From: Lunularia cruciata
Taxonomy: Eukaryota; Streptophyta; Marchantiopsida; Lunulariales; Lunulariaceae
Assembly: GCA_948567375.1 (NCBI GenBank)
Contig: OX419756.1
Location: 54,104,552-54,168,551, forward strand
Direction: 5' to 3'
DNA length: 64,000 nucleotides
In this document: piece by piece, positions 20,198 through 32,000 of the stretch
Layout of the letters: every line of letters begins with the position of its first letter
Position numbering within the stretch: the first letter of the stretch is position 1
Made by a program: the position numbers and the translations under genes
Notes under the pieces: model-generated
Database searches by the model: none
Told to the model about the DNA's origin: nothing
Seen by the model: the letters and a program-made list of their open reading frames with translations, nothing else

Positions 20198-22805
20198 TGT
20201 GACAACCTAGCAAATATCACTTTTGCGGTAATCGGGTAAGTAAATTTTGTTCCCGCATAGATATGAGTCAGAAATGTCCAAATACAAAGTCAAACAGTAA
20301 CAATGTAGTTCTTCTTGGTTGCATCTTTAATCTCTCAGGTAGAAACCACACCCAGAAGAGAGTAACAAACACCAATTTGCAGTCTTGTCACAAAGTAACA
20401 CTCCTTAATAACAACACCTTCAATTTTTTCCAAACAATCTTGATTGTGATGATTCAGGCTCTCTCAAAAACGACACTTCATTGCAAAACAACTTTGACTC
20501 AGAATTGTGTTCCACCCTTCCACTGAAGGCAGAACTTCCTCGATCAAAATTGCTTCATATCAACTTTGCAATGCACTCACAAATGCAGAATACTACCTAC
20601 ACTACAATTCCTCTCAAATCTATCAAGGCATTGCTTTGATTGCGAATCAAACACACAGAATGAAGATCAAGGCTACAGAATCCAACATCCAACAAGCACA
20701 CTGACTTGCACCTCAAATTTCTCCACACACTCACAAACACAAACACAGAGTTGATACTCGAAATCAAGCTCAAGCAATGAGCATTGCTTCACAACACTCC
20801 ACTCTTGTCAGCTACTTTGTAGCAACGAGGTTTTGGCACTCCAAGTCTTTACCACTGCTAATTCATCTGGTACTTTGAGTTTGGCGCTTGTCATCTCCAT
20901 CTTCTTCTACTGCAACATCATCAACAGTGGGCATACAACCCTAGACAAATAGTCCACTTCTTTGCACCTTGCGTCCTCGACTCAGACTTCAGTATCTGAC
21001 TCCTCTACGTCTTGTACCTTGCTCCAAAGTTCAGATCTTTGCACCTTCAAAGTTTCTTCTTCAGAACTTTCTCCCTCTTTCTGGGTAATGTTATTGAGCC
21101 CCACTACAGATACACTCAGAGCATTCTTACTCTTGGCATTTTGGGGTTGTGTCATGCCTTCCTCTCCCTTCTTCTTCTCACTGCCTCGTTCTAGCATGGA
21201 AACTTCAGGACTTAGCTTTCTAGCCTCTTTCATTGACTGTTGCATTTGCTGAACCTCCACTTTGCCTTTGATGTCGCTACTCAATTCTTCACTTTGTAGC
21301 ATGAACTTCTCTTCTTCACCCAACATTCCTTCCTTCAATCCGGTTTCTCCTTCCGATTCTTCTTCTTCTTCCTGCATGACTTCCTTCGTCTGCACTACCA
21401 CCGCCATTGGGTTAAGCTTTGGAACTTTCTAGGGTTGTACTATCGCAACACAACTCTCAAGCTTGGCCCTCTTTCACGCCCTTGGAAGGTCAATAGCTAC
21501 GATCTTCTCCCTCCCACTCTCTATGTAGTACATATCTCCCTCTCGCACTCTCTCCATATAGTATTGCTCATCTTGCATAAATCTGGATGAAAGTGCGACC
21601 ACATTCAACTTTGTTCTTCCAAAGTCAGCAAGTTCAACCCAAAATAAAAGGGCGCTGCAAATGGCACAAAGTAATGTGGTGGCATATCCATTCTCCATCC
21701 TAAAATCATCTGCTCCACTCTCTGATGCAGGCATTTCGCCCAATCTACTGCCTCTCCTCCAAACATTTGGTGAAAGAACACCGCCTATTGCATAGTAACA
21801 TAGGTGGTTCACTTTGGTTTGAACACGGCCATCATTGCGCTTACTATTCCTCTCCACTCAGGATCTCTATAACTATCCACCTTATACCTATTCTTAGTGC
21901 GGGGTTGATTGAACAACTTCCTTACTTTTGTAGTCTCTTCTGAAGCATCACACTTCCGATAGAAGGTGGTATCTCCTACCTCTCCGGCTTCCCTTCCCAA
22001 CACTACTCTCTAAACCGCCTCTGTCCATCAAGCAGAATTCCCTTTCTTCCCCTCATGTTTTGGCCCATCATTACAATTGCTTTTTACAATTTCTACCATG
22101 AAACTTGGAAAACTAAAGTTCTAGTTCCAGGCCAGGAACAAGTCTCGTCAAGACTTTGATCCACGCTATTACTTCTAATCTACAAATTGCAAGCCCTCTC
22201 ACTGCACTTTGCTTGCTCACTTTCGGAGTCATTGTGTGCTTCCTCACTTTTCTCTCTTTTCTCACTTTTCTCACTTTTCTCTTGTGGAAGATCATCCCCG
22301 AAATCCTAACCCACTCTCCTTCATGCGGATTTGCAATTTGCATCACTTTGAGTCGACTCTAAATAGGCACCAGGTAGCAACTAGACATTGCTCCTCCTCC
22401 TTCCGCAACTTGTAATTTTATAGTCCTGCGCCAATCAGTCACTCTTCAGTTACTTCTCCTCTCAAATTTCCGATTTGGTGAAGTAGTTGCCTGTCACTAT
22501 CAAGAAGTTCTTGATCCCAAGGTCATTCCTTTCTTCCCGCGTACTTTCTTGATTGCGCTGACTCCAAAGATGTTTGTTATAGGTTCTTCGGATCAGCTTG
22601 AGCCGCCCAATACAAAGTCTCTCTCTCTCCATCTTTGTCCTTGGGTTCTTACTTCATGTCTTGACCCAAGGTCTACTTCAGGTTTTACTTCACCTCCCCG
22701 CTCCTTCTTATTTCTTCCCAGGTTAGCCCTCTTTAGGTTCTAACCCTCTACTTTTGCTTTAAAATGCTAAGAAAACAATTAAAAACAAAAAATGTGGGTA
22801 CCAAA
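20198..22805 (-). repeat. element A 5' LTR (2608 bp, internally deleted)
   Basis: Ends match the 3' LTR, though the outer terminus reads ACCAAA instead of ACCACA (plus strand). Compared with the 3' LTR it lacks about 1.1 kb, roughly the part matching 3120-4240, which removes most of the coiled-coil coding region of the LTR ORF. The perfect GGAGA duplication follows at 22806-22810. Confidence 0.9.
20982..22346 (-). pseudogene. LTR-encoded ORF of family A (copy in 5' LTR)
   Basis: Fragments at 22346-22113, 22003-21809, 21857-21474 and 21407-20982 align in order with the N-terminal region and acidic linker of the 3' LTR copy (G-R-E-A-G-E-V, F-N-Q-P-R-T-K-N-R-Y-K-V, E-E-E-E-E-S-E). There is a short tandem expansion (T-F-L-S-F-L, antisense view) near 22240-22285. 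The coiled-coil part is missing through the LTR deletion. It is disrupted by several frameshifts. Confidence 0.6.
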
Positions 22806-22810
22806 GGAGA

Positions 22811-23006
22811 GTTTTAGGTCTTGTGTGATTAGGCTTTGATTGACCATCATAATACCTCTCAAGATCACCTTGAGGCAGATGGCTTAGCAGAGAGAGTGGT
22901 TCAAATGGTGAGGAGAGGAGTATAGAAGTATGGTTTGTAGAGAGGCCACTTTGGAGATTGGGATCTCTAATTACCTTGGTTGGCCATGGACTACTACTTC
23001 AGCCAA
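22811..23006 (+). pseudogene. element B1 integrase, part 2
   Basis: Resumes the integrase interrupted at 2502. It contains the catalytic Glu region (A-D-G-L-A-E-R-V-V) and the following W-D-L helix, matching B2 at 43525-43705. It is interrupted again at 23006 by insertion F. Confidence 0.8.
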
Positions 23007-26000
23007 TGTCATGGGGATTGTTTGGTCTCAAGGATGCACCGAGCACATGGCTGCTTATGCTTAGACTGCTCTATTTCCCAACAACACGAGTGGTGTGCAT
23101 AAAATCTGATAGATGAGACTGTGAACTTTCAAAACTATCAAACCAGAATGGACCTAGGTTTTATGTCTTGATTTCCTTGTATCCTTCCCAAATGAACTGA
23201 TCAAATTCTAGACAATTCTATTTGGGTTTGTGATAAGCTTTAGACCGGCTCTATACTAAATGTGTTTACTTTTGTTATTGGACCCATTCTAACAAAACTG
23301 CAGATTGTGTAATTGTTGTATTGCTATAATCCTAACTTGCTAGATTGTGTCTCTTTTATCTCATGATGATGATAGTTGTAGGACCACAAAGTTAGAGAAT
23401 TGCACATGCATAATTATTACTCTATCAGAGAGTCCGATGGTTGCTATTTGGCATTAGCTTAATCTAAAGGGAAAGGGGTTGCACAACTACATTCATCGTT
23501 ATAACTCCACCATGTAAATTGCCAAATCGCTCTTGGTTTAGCAAGGGTGTCATTGTTCTCCAACACCTTCCCAACATTGATTAACTTCATATCATTTAGT
23601 GTTTTAGACCATTGTCTATCTCTGTCCAAACCTATTTCCACCAATATTTCCCTTCACTCCAATGTCTTTAAAAAAAAGAAGTCCCCTCAATACCTTTTTC
23701 TTGCTTGTCACCTTTTTGTCCCTATCCCACACCTTTCTTTTGCCACCGTAAAGGAATTGTTATCAAAATTCAACAACCCTTTAGTGTCACGTACAATACA
23801 CTTACTACTACACATGAACTGAATTCTCCATTTCCAACTGATCCAAATCCTGATATACCATAACTCCTCCGGTTCACATACAGTCAACAATCTTGCAAGG
23901 AAATAAGTTTAAGTACGATGACGTTTCTAGAGGAATATGACAAATGCAGGTCCTTTCTGATCTTACCAACTCCAAGAGGATAGTTACAGCCTAGTAGAGC
24001 ATGGAATTTCATATCACATGGACCCAACACACTCCCAAGATTTACCCTCTTGAGAAAATAGACATCTCGAGAAGATTTAGGGGTGAGTGATGTACTATAG
24101 TTTCATGCCACATTTAGGGGTGAGCGATGTACTATAGTTTCATACCATAGAAGGTCCAGCCCAAGGAACAGAAAGAGTATGGAAGGATGAAAGCATTCAA
24201 TAGCAAGATTCAGCTCATATTATAAATTTTCAACCAGATTCAATGTGTCTACTAGGAAAACACATGCACATTTCCTTCTCTTATCTATCGTTCACTCATT
24301 TCCTTCTTCATTAGATTCCTCTCTCTCACTCTGCTGCACATTCCTTTTTCTCCTTCACAGCTTGCACTTTGGTTCCTCTCCAACCTCCTCCACAAACTAC
24401 TAAACTCCTTCTAATTATTCTCACTCAAAGCTCACCTTTGATTTATCCTCTATCACCTCCAAAATCCTTTCTTGATACTCTTTCCTCCTAGCTGACCTCT
24501 CTTTCCTTTGATGATTCCTCTGTCACCAAAAACCCTTTCTTGTTGATTTCTTCTTCCTGGCTGACCTCTCTCTCCTTTGATATTTCTTCTATCAACTCAA
24601 AATCCCTTTCTTGATACTCTTTCCTCCTGGCTGACCTCTTTCTCCTTTGATTCTATCTTGATTCTATGATTTGTCACAAGCATCAACTCTCTCTCTCTCT
24701 CATGTCCTCTACTCTGCTCAACAAAAGCCCTTGATACATCTTCTTCTCTTTTTTTTTCTCCCATACCTGTCCAATCCTGCCTTTGATTCTCACTGCTCTG
24801 CCCAAGATTCTTCAACAATCTGCCCAAAATGCTCTGTCCTACCAAAACTCCTTTGAGATCCCCCTGTCCTGCAAAAGATCTGCCTTTGAGACTTCACTGT
24901 CATGCAAGTTCTCAAGTTCACTACTATGCAAAATTTCTCAAGAATTCACTTTCCTGGCCAAACCATCTTCAAGATTTCACCGTCCAGACCCAAAACTCTC
25001 TTGAGATTTCCTGTCCAGCCCCAACTCTTTTGATCCTCACTTCCTGTCCTGCCTTCAAACTCTCTTAAGAATTTCCCTTCCTGTCCAAACTCTTCCAATT
25101 CTCACTACTCTGCCCAAAACCCTCATTTGTTCAACAAAAGCCCTTGATATATCTTCTTCTCTTCTCCTCTTCCATACCTGTCCAATCTTGCCTTCAATTC
25201 TCATTGCTCTGCCCAAGATTCTTCAACGATCTGTCTAGAATGCTCTATCCTACCAAAACTCCTTTGAGATCTCACTATCCTACAAAAAACCTTCAAAATT
25301 TCTTCTTGCCAAGCCAACTCTCCTTTGAGATCTCTTCCTACAAACTCTCAAAGCCTTTGATATTTTTCCCTCCCGTCTAGACCCAAACCTATTCAATACT
25401 CTGTCCTGCCAAAACTCTCCTTCAAGAGTTCCCTCTCTTGCCAACTTCCTCGAGATCTCTATCCTGCCCTCCTTTGTTTCCTGTCCTCTTTTCTCTCCTG
25501 ATTTCTTCCTTCTCTTCTTCTTTCGGAACTTCAACAACAACAACCTTTCCCTATTTTTGTTCTTTTTAATCCTTCCAATGCTCTTCTCTCTAGCCTTGTT
25601 TCCCAATTCCTCTTCTTTTTCTCTTGTTGCTCCCTTCTCTCCTTTCAATAGTTCTCTCCCTTGTTTGTCACAAAAGCACCCTTCCAAAAAGTTCTCTCTT
25701 CCCTCTTTTGTAAAAAAAAAAAACCTTTCAAGAGTTCAATTGACTCTTCTTCTTGTCTTGTCCCAATGACTGATATTGAAGGCCTCCCTCCAATGGCTGC
25801 CAAATCTCATCTTTCTTTTCTATTTCAAATTCTCTCCCTTCTTTGTACAAGCTCAAGGCTTTTTCTTCTCCAAGTGTTTTCTCCCTCTATGTATGTCCAA
25901 GCCAACCTTTTTCTCAAAAATCCCTTCAAGAAATTATCCCCTTGCTACCGCCAATAACATAAAAAGTTACTCTTGAGCTTACAATAGCATAAAAATTAAT

Positions 26001-26081
26001 TAACCCAAGCATACAATAACATGAAAAAAAACTCACACCAAATAGCACTAACGCAACACATAGATTATTTTCCCAATGACA
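23007..26081. mobile_element. insertion F: pyrimidine-rich LTR-like element (3.1 kb)
   Basis: Interrupts the B1 integrase. The B1 reading stops at 23006 and resumes at about 26084. The ends are near-inverted: TGTCATGGGG at the start and CCCAATGACA at the end. GCCAA flanks both sides (23002-23006 and 26084-26088), with two extra bases on the right. I find no RT, integrase or transposase. About 24240-25970 is strongly C/T-rich on the plus strand, with repeated CTTTGAGAT and CTGTCC words. A large solo LTR is the most likely reading; a non-autonomous DNA element is possible. Confidence 0.55.
24720..25275 (+). repeat. direct repeat (period about 412 bp) inside insertion F
   Basis: About 140 bp at 24720-24860 recurs at 25133-25275 with few mismatches; both begin CAACAAAAGCCCTTGATA. 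Shorter units with CTTTCCTCCTGGCTGACC recur near 24480, 24550 and 24615. A 37-bp tandem duplication lies at about 24080-24150. Confidence 0.7.
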
Positions 26082-26883
26082 CCGCCAAGCCTCCTTAACA
26101 TACTTCTCTCTTTACTTTCTACTCTATGGACAAGATCCAGATTTACCTATAGACATTCATCATTGTAGTTTTGGACTTGGATGATCCAAATGTATGGATG
26201 AGTGTATGTTGTCAACAGGTAGAGATCTTGTGGAGAGTGATGTGGATAGCCTTCGAGAACTTTGCAATTGCTCAGCATAGGAATACCTTACGCTATGCTA
26301 CCATTCAAGGAGGAGTTTATACACCCTCAATCCATTGATTTCTTCTAGGTGACTATTTATATCTATAACAAACAACATCAACAACACTTGATGTTACTAT
26401 GGGCCGCACTATCTTGAGGTTTTACCGTTTGGTATCCTTATGTTGGAAGGACATGATGGTGTTTTTTAGAAGGATCATGTGCACAATTGTGCATCATGTC
26501 ACCTCCCAAACATTGATGGTACTATGGACCCAAACTTGGCACTTGTATGAGTAGGCTTGAGGTGTATGTTATGCGGCTCTTTTGGTGGAGCTGCTACTAT
26601 GTTAGTGTGGGATAGCTGTTTGAGAGGATGGCATATGGCATGTTTGATTCCTCTCCTCATGGTGGTTCCCTCAAGGATAGTGGTTATGTCCTAGATGTAC
26701 TTGACCAGTAGCTAGTTCATCCTTTAAATGCTATAGATTGCAGACAAGTGATTAACAAGGTCAGGTGTTATTTAGCCAATAGCACTGACCTCCTATCTTT
26801 TGCCCACTATAGGGTATACCATATACTTGGAGTAGATGGCTATCTAGAGTTAAAGGGACCAAACAAGCAGCTAGGAGGGTGAT
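26082..26883 (+). pseudogene. element B1 integrase C-terminus with PHD finger
   Basis: Matches B2 at 43710-44344: the integrase tail (A-K-P-P-x-H-type helix, then D-Y-L/V-Y), an N-C-x-x-C-H-L-P-N-I-D-G segment and a terminal PHD-like finger at 26563-26701. Visible ligands are the first pair C-x2-C (26563, 26572), a Cys at 26617, W-H at 26629-26634, and a Cys at 26641. The third ligand reads Trp (26608). The final C-P-R-C and the preceding Trp are present after a one-base frameshift and a TAG. The finger ends the protein. Confidence 0.75.
26874..26883 (+). other. polypurine tract of element B1
   Basis: AGGAGGGTGA directly before the 3' LTR start TGTGGCAC at 26884. B2 has the matching but poorer AGTGGGGCAA before 44519. 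Confidence 0.6.
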
Positions 26884-27540
26884 TGTGGCACTATAGAGTT
26901 CATGTATGACTTATGTGTGAGTTGTGCATCTAGAGTGTATGATGTTCACAGTGATATACGTTGTGTAGCGATGCATATACACACAATAATTTTCATGCCA
27001 TTTTTAACATTGCATCTAGATTGCTTGGATGTTAGTGTAGTATGGGTAGTAAGAGGTATTTTGAAAATTTCTCATAGACTACTTGTTGACGGTCAGATTT
27101 CATATTTGGAGTACTAACTACATGGTGGGGTCCACCATCACTTGGACCATTTGCATTGTCAAATGTGTCATCAATGGGACCATTAGCATTAGAGACCTAC
27201 GTCAAAATCAAGGGGTATACTCTCAAAATGCAGCTCCAAAGAGCTCACTTCTCTAATGTTGAACCTTCAAGTTCTTGGTTATGGTGGACAAAGGCCGGTG
27301 AGCATCACTTGGAGTCTCTTAGCTAGAGTGAGTGTGGTTTGGCCATAATAAGTACCTAATTTTTGGCAGATTGTGGAGTGAAAAATCAAATATTGATCTG
27401 ATTGAGTATGATTTGAGTTGAGAAAAAATTTATTATTGTGGCACTTTAAAGTTCATATATGACTTATGTGAGTTGTGCATCTATAGTGCATGGAGATGAT
27501 AATGATGTCATATGTAGTGTAGTGATGTATATATGCACAA
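26884..27540 (+). repeat. element B1 3' LTR region with internal tandem start
   Basis: Begins TGTGGCAC after the PPT. A module of about 110 bp (Y) is followed by about 440 bp (X), and then Y recurs at 27437. The X module recurs at 32286-32748 and 55283-55720, and in the last case is again followed by Y (55723). The true outer end of the LTR is not resolved. Confidence 0.6.
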
Positions 27541-28483
27541 TAGAGAAGATGTTGGACGGATGAGAAAAAGGTAGAAATGGTCAAAAAGTGGAGGGAAGAT
27601 GTAGAAGTGAGAGTGAAGATGTAGAATTTAGAAGTGAAGACAATAGAAGGTAGAGAGAGATCTATGGGAAAAAAAGGGTTCAGGGATCAGAAGTCTTTCT
27701 TTTCTTATACTAATGCCGTTTGAGAGTGCCATTCAAGAAAAGGGAAGAAGGAAGGAAAACTTCATTGCAATAGGAAGTGTGAATAGGATAAAAATTGATG
27801 TAACAAAAGTAACTCCATTCAAGGATGCTATTCTAGAAAAGAGAGATAGGAGAGAAAACTTCATTGCGACAAGAAGTGTGCATGGGATAGATTTTGATAC
27901 AACAAAAGTTTATTATTGTAGCAAGTGAGAGAGTGATGGAGGTGAATGAGAAGGAATATTGTACAGTAATTGACAAAGAAAACATGGAGGATCCAAGTAT
28001 ATGCATGTGGTTAATTTGATTCCACACCATTGTTAAGGATATGACTTTTATAAAATGGCATGGATGGACAAGGCATAAATCAAAGAATATTTGGAGAAAA
28101 TAAAATAAAATAATTTATATTACTTGGTTTTGTAGTTAGCCCTTGGCTGGTAATATCCTATTCTAGAGGTATGTTAGTTCCAATTTTGAATCGATTTCAT
28201 TTTGAGTTTGTGCAATTTAGTTCAATCTCAAATTTTTGCAAAACATTTCTAGAACTCTATACCCGCCATGCATCCTATTACTTATTGTACATAAAATGCT
28301 ATAGAGCAAATCTCAAATCTAAATTTATAGATGAGGGATTGAGTGCCCAAACATGGGACACATAGGTCCGTATTGGGGAAATCCAAGTGCTCCAATACTA
28401 GCACTAAATGTGGCATGATGCTTTGCATTGAGCATTGAGCACCACATCACATTTAGGGTTAGTCTTAAGCATTGAGCACTCAA
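27541..28483. other. unassigned AT-rich stretch
   Basis: Purine-rich at first (27560-27680), then the duplicated 34-residue ORF annotated separately, then AT-rich sequence without a recognisable motif. Confidence 0.4.
27713..27928 (+). other. small ORF made of two 34-residue repeats
   Basis: 71-codon frame in which two 102-base units follow each other (about 27716-27817 and 27818-27919). Both keep the pattern P-F-x-x-A-I-x-E-K ... R-x-E-N-F-I-A ... S-V ... D-x-T-K-V. The differences between units include many substitutions, yet neither unit has a stop. It does not fit PPR or TPR patterns. I do not recognise it; it may be a fragment of an unknown element. Confidence 0.4.
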
Positions 28484-29001
28484 TTATAAAAGACCAAAGA
28501 GAGAAATAGAAGAATGAAAGATCAGAATGGAAAGTCATATTGGAACGCTCAAGTGAAGGATGCTCCAAATGCCTAACATTAGCTTGGGCTTTGGTATTTA
28601 TAGCAAGGCAACACAAGGCTCTTGAGAGGCTTACAAAGAGGCTTCACTCTCAAAGCTACCTTCTTGGAATGCAAGTTAACTATCCAAGAAGTTGCCAAGG
28701 AAGCTTCCTTCTCAAAGTTGCCTTCTTGGAATTTAAGCTAAGCTACCTAAGAAGTTGCCAAGGAAGCTTTCTACTAGAAGCCACCTATTTGGCATACAAG
28801 CTAGGCTAGCTATTAACTTTATATGCAAGTTACCCAATCCTTTGAAGGTACCTAGAAGCCTCCAAACTATTTCTAGAACATTTGACCCAAGAAGTTTCCT
28901 AGATGCTTCAAGAACATTTCAAGAAGTCCTAACTATATTTGGCTGATTTTAATAACTTACAGCCTTTGCTAACTTATCAGTTAACTCCATATTATTTCAT
29001 C
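28484..29001 (-). repeat. diverged solo LTR related to element D
   Basis: Resembles 1720-2144 throughout: an AAAAGACC start, GAGAGAAATAGAAGAATG, a GGTATTTATAG box (TATA on minus at about 28594-28602), repeated GGAAGCTTCC blocks, and the tail CTAACTTATCAGTTAACTCCATATT. No internal D sequence flanks it. The ends are diverged, so the boundaries are approximate and no TSD is claimed. Confidence 0.6.
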
Positions 29002-32000
29002 AGTGCTCAATGCTCAAAGCTTTATACTCAGAGCTGCCAGACCTTAGAAGCTTCATGAGCTATTGGCGTACTAGCTCTAGAGATGTGGATTTCTACAGAT
29101 TGAAGATAGGCTTACATGGTGTATCAGTGTTGCTTTAACACAAATTCTCCCCTACTTGGTGCAATATACTATATTGAGTTTCCTAATTTCTTGGGTAGAG
29201 TCAACTCACTCTATATTTGAATCCTTAATCTTTATCCATTGAGGTCATAGTTAGGAGAGAGAGTTGTTGGATTGTTTAGTTGCTTGATGTTGATAGTTCA
29301 ATCAAATGTTTTCCTATTTGGTTAGTTATGTAATGGGTATCAAAATGAATTGTGAATTGCTTGGAGCTCATAAAAAGGAAATGTAAGAGCCATGGTCATC
29401 ATCAATTTAATCATTGGTGAAAGTGAAGACAATCTTACAATTTTGTAGTACCCAAGGATAAATAAATACTCCCAAACTTGCTACCTAGAAAATTGAGAAG
29501 AAAGCATTGGTAAAAAAGAAGATAATAGCCTAATCATTTGGACCAAGTCATTGTTACATGTGTACACTGATGTGTATGTTGCAATGGTTCTACAAGTAAC
29601 TACTTCTTGTCTCTTTAAAATTGAAGAGTTCCTCCTAAAACTCAATGTTAAAATTTGACAATTTGTAGTTTATATGCTTGTAACATCTGCTAGCTCTATC
29701 CAAAACTAAAGATTGATTTGATATCAAAATTCTCAAGCTTTCCCTTCTTAGTAGGCTTTTATTCAATAATATCCTCTACAAAAAGTTTCATCTACCTCAA
29801 GTCCTATACAACTAATCAGGATTGTATACAAAACAACTTTAGCCCTACATGTATAGCAATAAGCCTTGTGTAGCTTGCTTTAGGATCATTGGTCTCTACT
29901 CCTTTTTGTTCATGGATCCATGATAGAGATTTAAGAAATTCCTTGTGATGATATGGAACTACAATTATCAGACTTGCATAGTCATGACTTCTTTTATTGA
30001 ATCTGAATAACATGACATCACACACTCATCTTGAGTTCACGAAAAGCACCACAATTTCAATTTTTTGATTCCAATCTATCGTATCTATGTGAAGCATTTG
30101 GATATCACTAAAGCTCCAATAGGTGCTTAGTGCCTCATCATTCCAAGGCTTTGCGCTTTGAGTAGCGTTCAGTTTTGACAACTTAGTAATATATTTCTCA
30201 ATTGATGATGTTAAGTTTTCAAATGTTCTCCATGATTAAATCTGATTCTCCATATTTATTCCTAGGTTCATTGTTACACAAAATTTGCAAGGACTTGGGA
30301 CAAGAAATCTTTGATAAGGAAAGTGCATGAGAGATTTGACTTTGAGTGTGAGTGCTTTGCAATTCCACAAGGGAGGAGTGGGAGTAGAAGAACAAGAAAG
30401 AGTAATTTAGTGTAGGATTGGTTTCCCATCCAAGATTTAATCTTGAGAATATATCTGGCCAGACAATGTGTATTCCCAACTTAGAGATCCTTCTTTCAGA
30501 TGGTGAGTACAATTTTGATGACAAGAAGGAGACCAAAGCTAGTGCAAGTGCCTATGATACTCTACATGAAGACAAAGATTGCATGGTCCTCATTTGAGGA
30601 TGACAATTGGGTTGAGTAAATTCTTATGGTGGTTCAATGGAGTTTATTTTGTTACAAAGGCAACTAAATCATCCAAAGGAGAGATAATTTATGGACACTT
30701 TTATGGGAAAATTTCTCATATGGGATTGATGGGTGAAAATGAGGTAACATACAACAGCCATGAAGAGTACTTTCACTTGGAAGAGGAAGAAGGTGAGTAG
30801 ACTTTAAATTTCATAATTTTTTTGAATTGTTGGAGTGAAGTTAGTGTAGTAAATTCTCACTAAAGTATAAGTGTAAGTGATAATAGTGGAGTAAATAGAG
30901 TTTTAATTCACTAAACTTTACCTTATATTAATTGTGCATAACTCAAATTTATGATCTTGTGGAAGATAATGTCTTGGGTATTAGTAGAGAGGATAGTTTC
31001 TTGGATGTTCCTATGGATGACACCCACTTTGATACTGATTTATACTATATTGAGAGTGGAGTAACTAGCCAAGGTAAGATCAAAAGAGATTTTTGTATTA
31101 CACATGATGTTAGGTCCTAGCTTGGAGTACAAATGCATACTAGTGGGCTTAAATATAGATGGAAACTTGAGCAAGAGATGATATAAGAATTCAAATAGAG
31201 ATGGAGGCTCATGAGACAAATGATGAGGGGACTCAAACTATTAGTAGAGAGTTGAAGACTCAAGGGATACAAAATATTGAGAGATTTTATCAATAGTCTT
31301 GCAATAACAACTTCATGGGGTCCCTCAACGCACCTCCTTTTAGAGATGTGGACAGAGATGAGGACAACAAGGTGGAGTGACTCAAGGAGAAGAGGATGAG
31401 TTTGAGAGATGAAGTTGCATGGCTAGAGGATTGGATGTAGAGGATGTACTTAACTCGGCACTTCATTCCTCATATTATTACTTTGTGCATGTGCACAGGA
31501 AGATTCTGGTTTGGATCTTGGATTTATAGCAGATTTAATTGTGGGATAATAGTCCTCTTTTTGCTCAATAATGTTTGTTGATAGAGCAGTTTGGATAGAC
31601 TTTTTATAGAAGCACAAATACTTTCCAATATGTACTTCATCTAACAGTTAGAGATTTCATTTCATATTGTGTGTCTTTATTTGAGGCTATAATCTAAACA
31701 TATAAGTAGAAGATGGACACGAGTCACCTCCTTTGTTCCATGTATGACTATGGTTTTACCCAAGGATTTCACACAAGGAAGCACCTTATGGGCATATTAA
31801 CCAAGGCAAATGTCATGGCATTGAGAGCTCAAGAGTTGAGACCTTATAGTGAATTTCATGAAGGTTCTATATCTATTTGTGATCTTTTGATATTGATAAT
31901 GGGGTGGTTTCATATTTTACAAACCATCCATATGGTACTATTCATCCTTCTAAATTTTCTCCTTCTAAGACAAGGTATACATCATTGTATATTTCATATC

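Larger units (their letters stand above)
2503..22805 (-). mobile_element. Ty3/gypsy element A with giant ORF-bearing LTRs
   Basis: Complete but decayed minus-strand element. The 5' LTR is 20198-22805 and the 3' LTR 2503-6254. The target duplication GGAGA at 2498-2502 and 22806-22810 is perfect. Between the LTRs, in transcription order, come a tRNA-Asp-type PBS, gag with two CCHC knuckles, a protease, RT with F-I-D-D-F-C-V-F-G, RNase H, integrase and a PPT. The PBS and the IDDF RT box fit the non-chromoviral Tat/Athila side of plant Ty3/gypsy (inference). Element C1 is inserted in gag at 10837-18638. The two LTRs differ by many substitutions and by a deletion of about 1.1 kb, so the insertion is old. 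Confidence 0.9.

Noticed and set aside
25280-25687. 135-codon basic frame on the minus strand in insertion F
   Set aside because: Low-complexity Lys/Arg/Glu product of the pyrimidine-rich tract; no domain and no sister copy.
23007-26081. Helitron or CACTA identity for insertion F
   Set aside because: No TC...CTRR ends or CACTA ends; the termini are TGTCAT...ATGACA.
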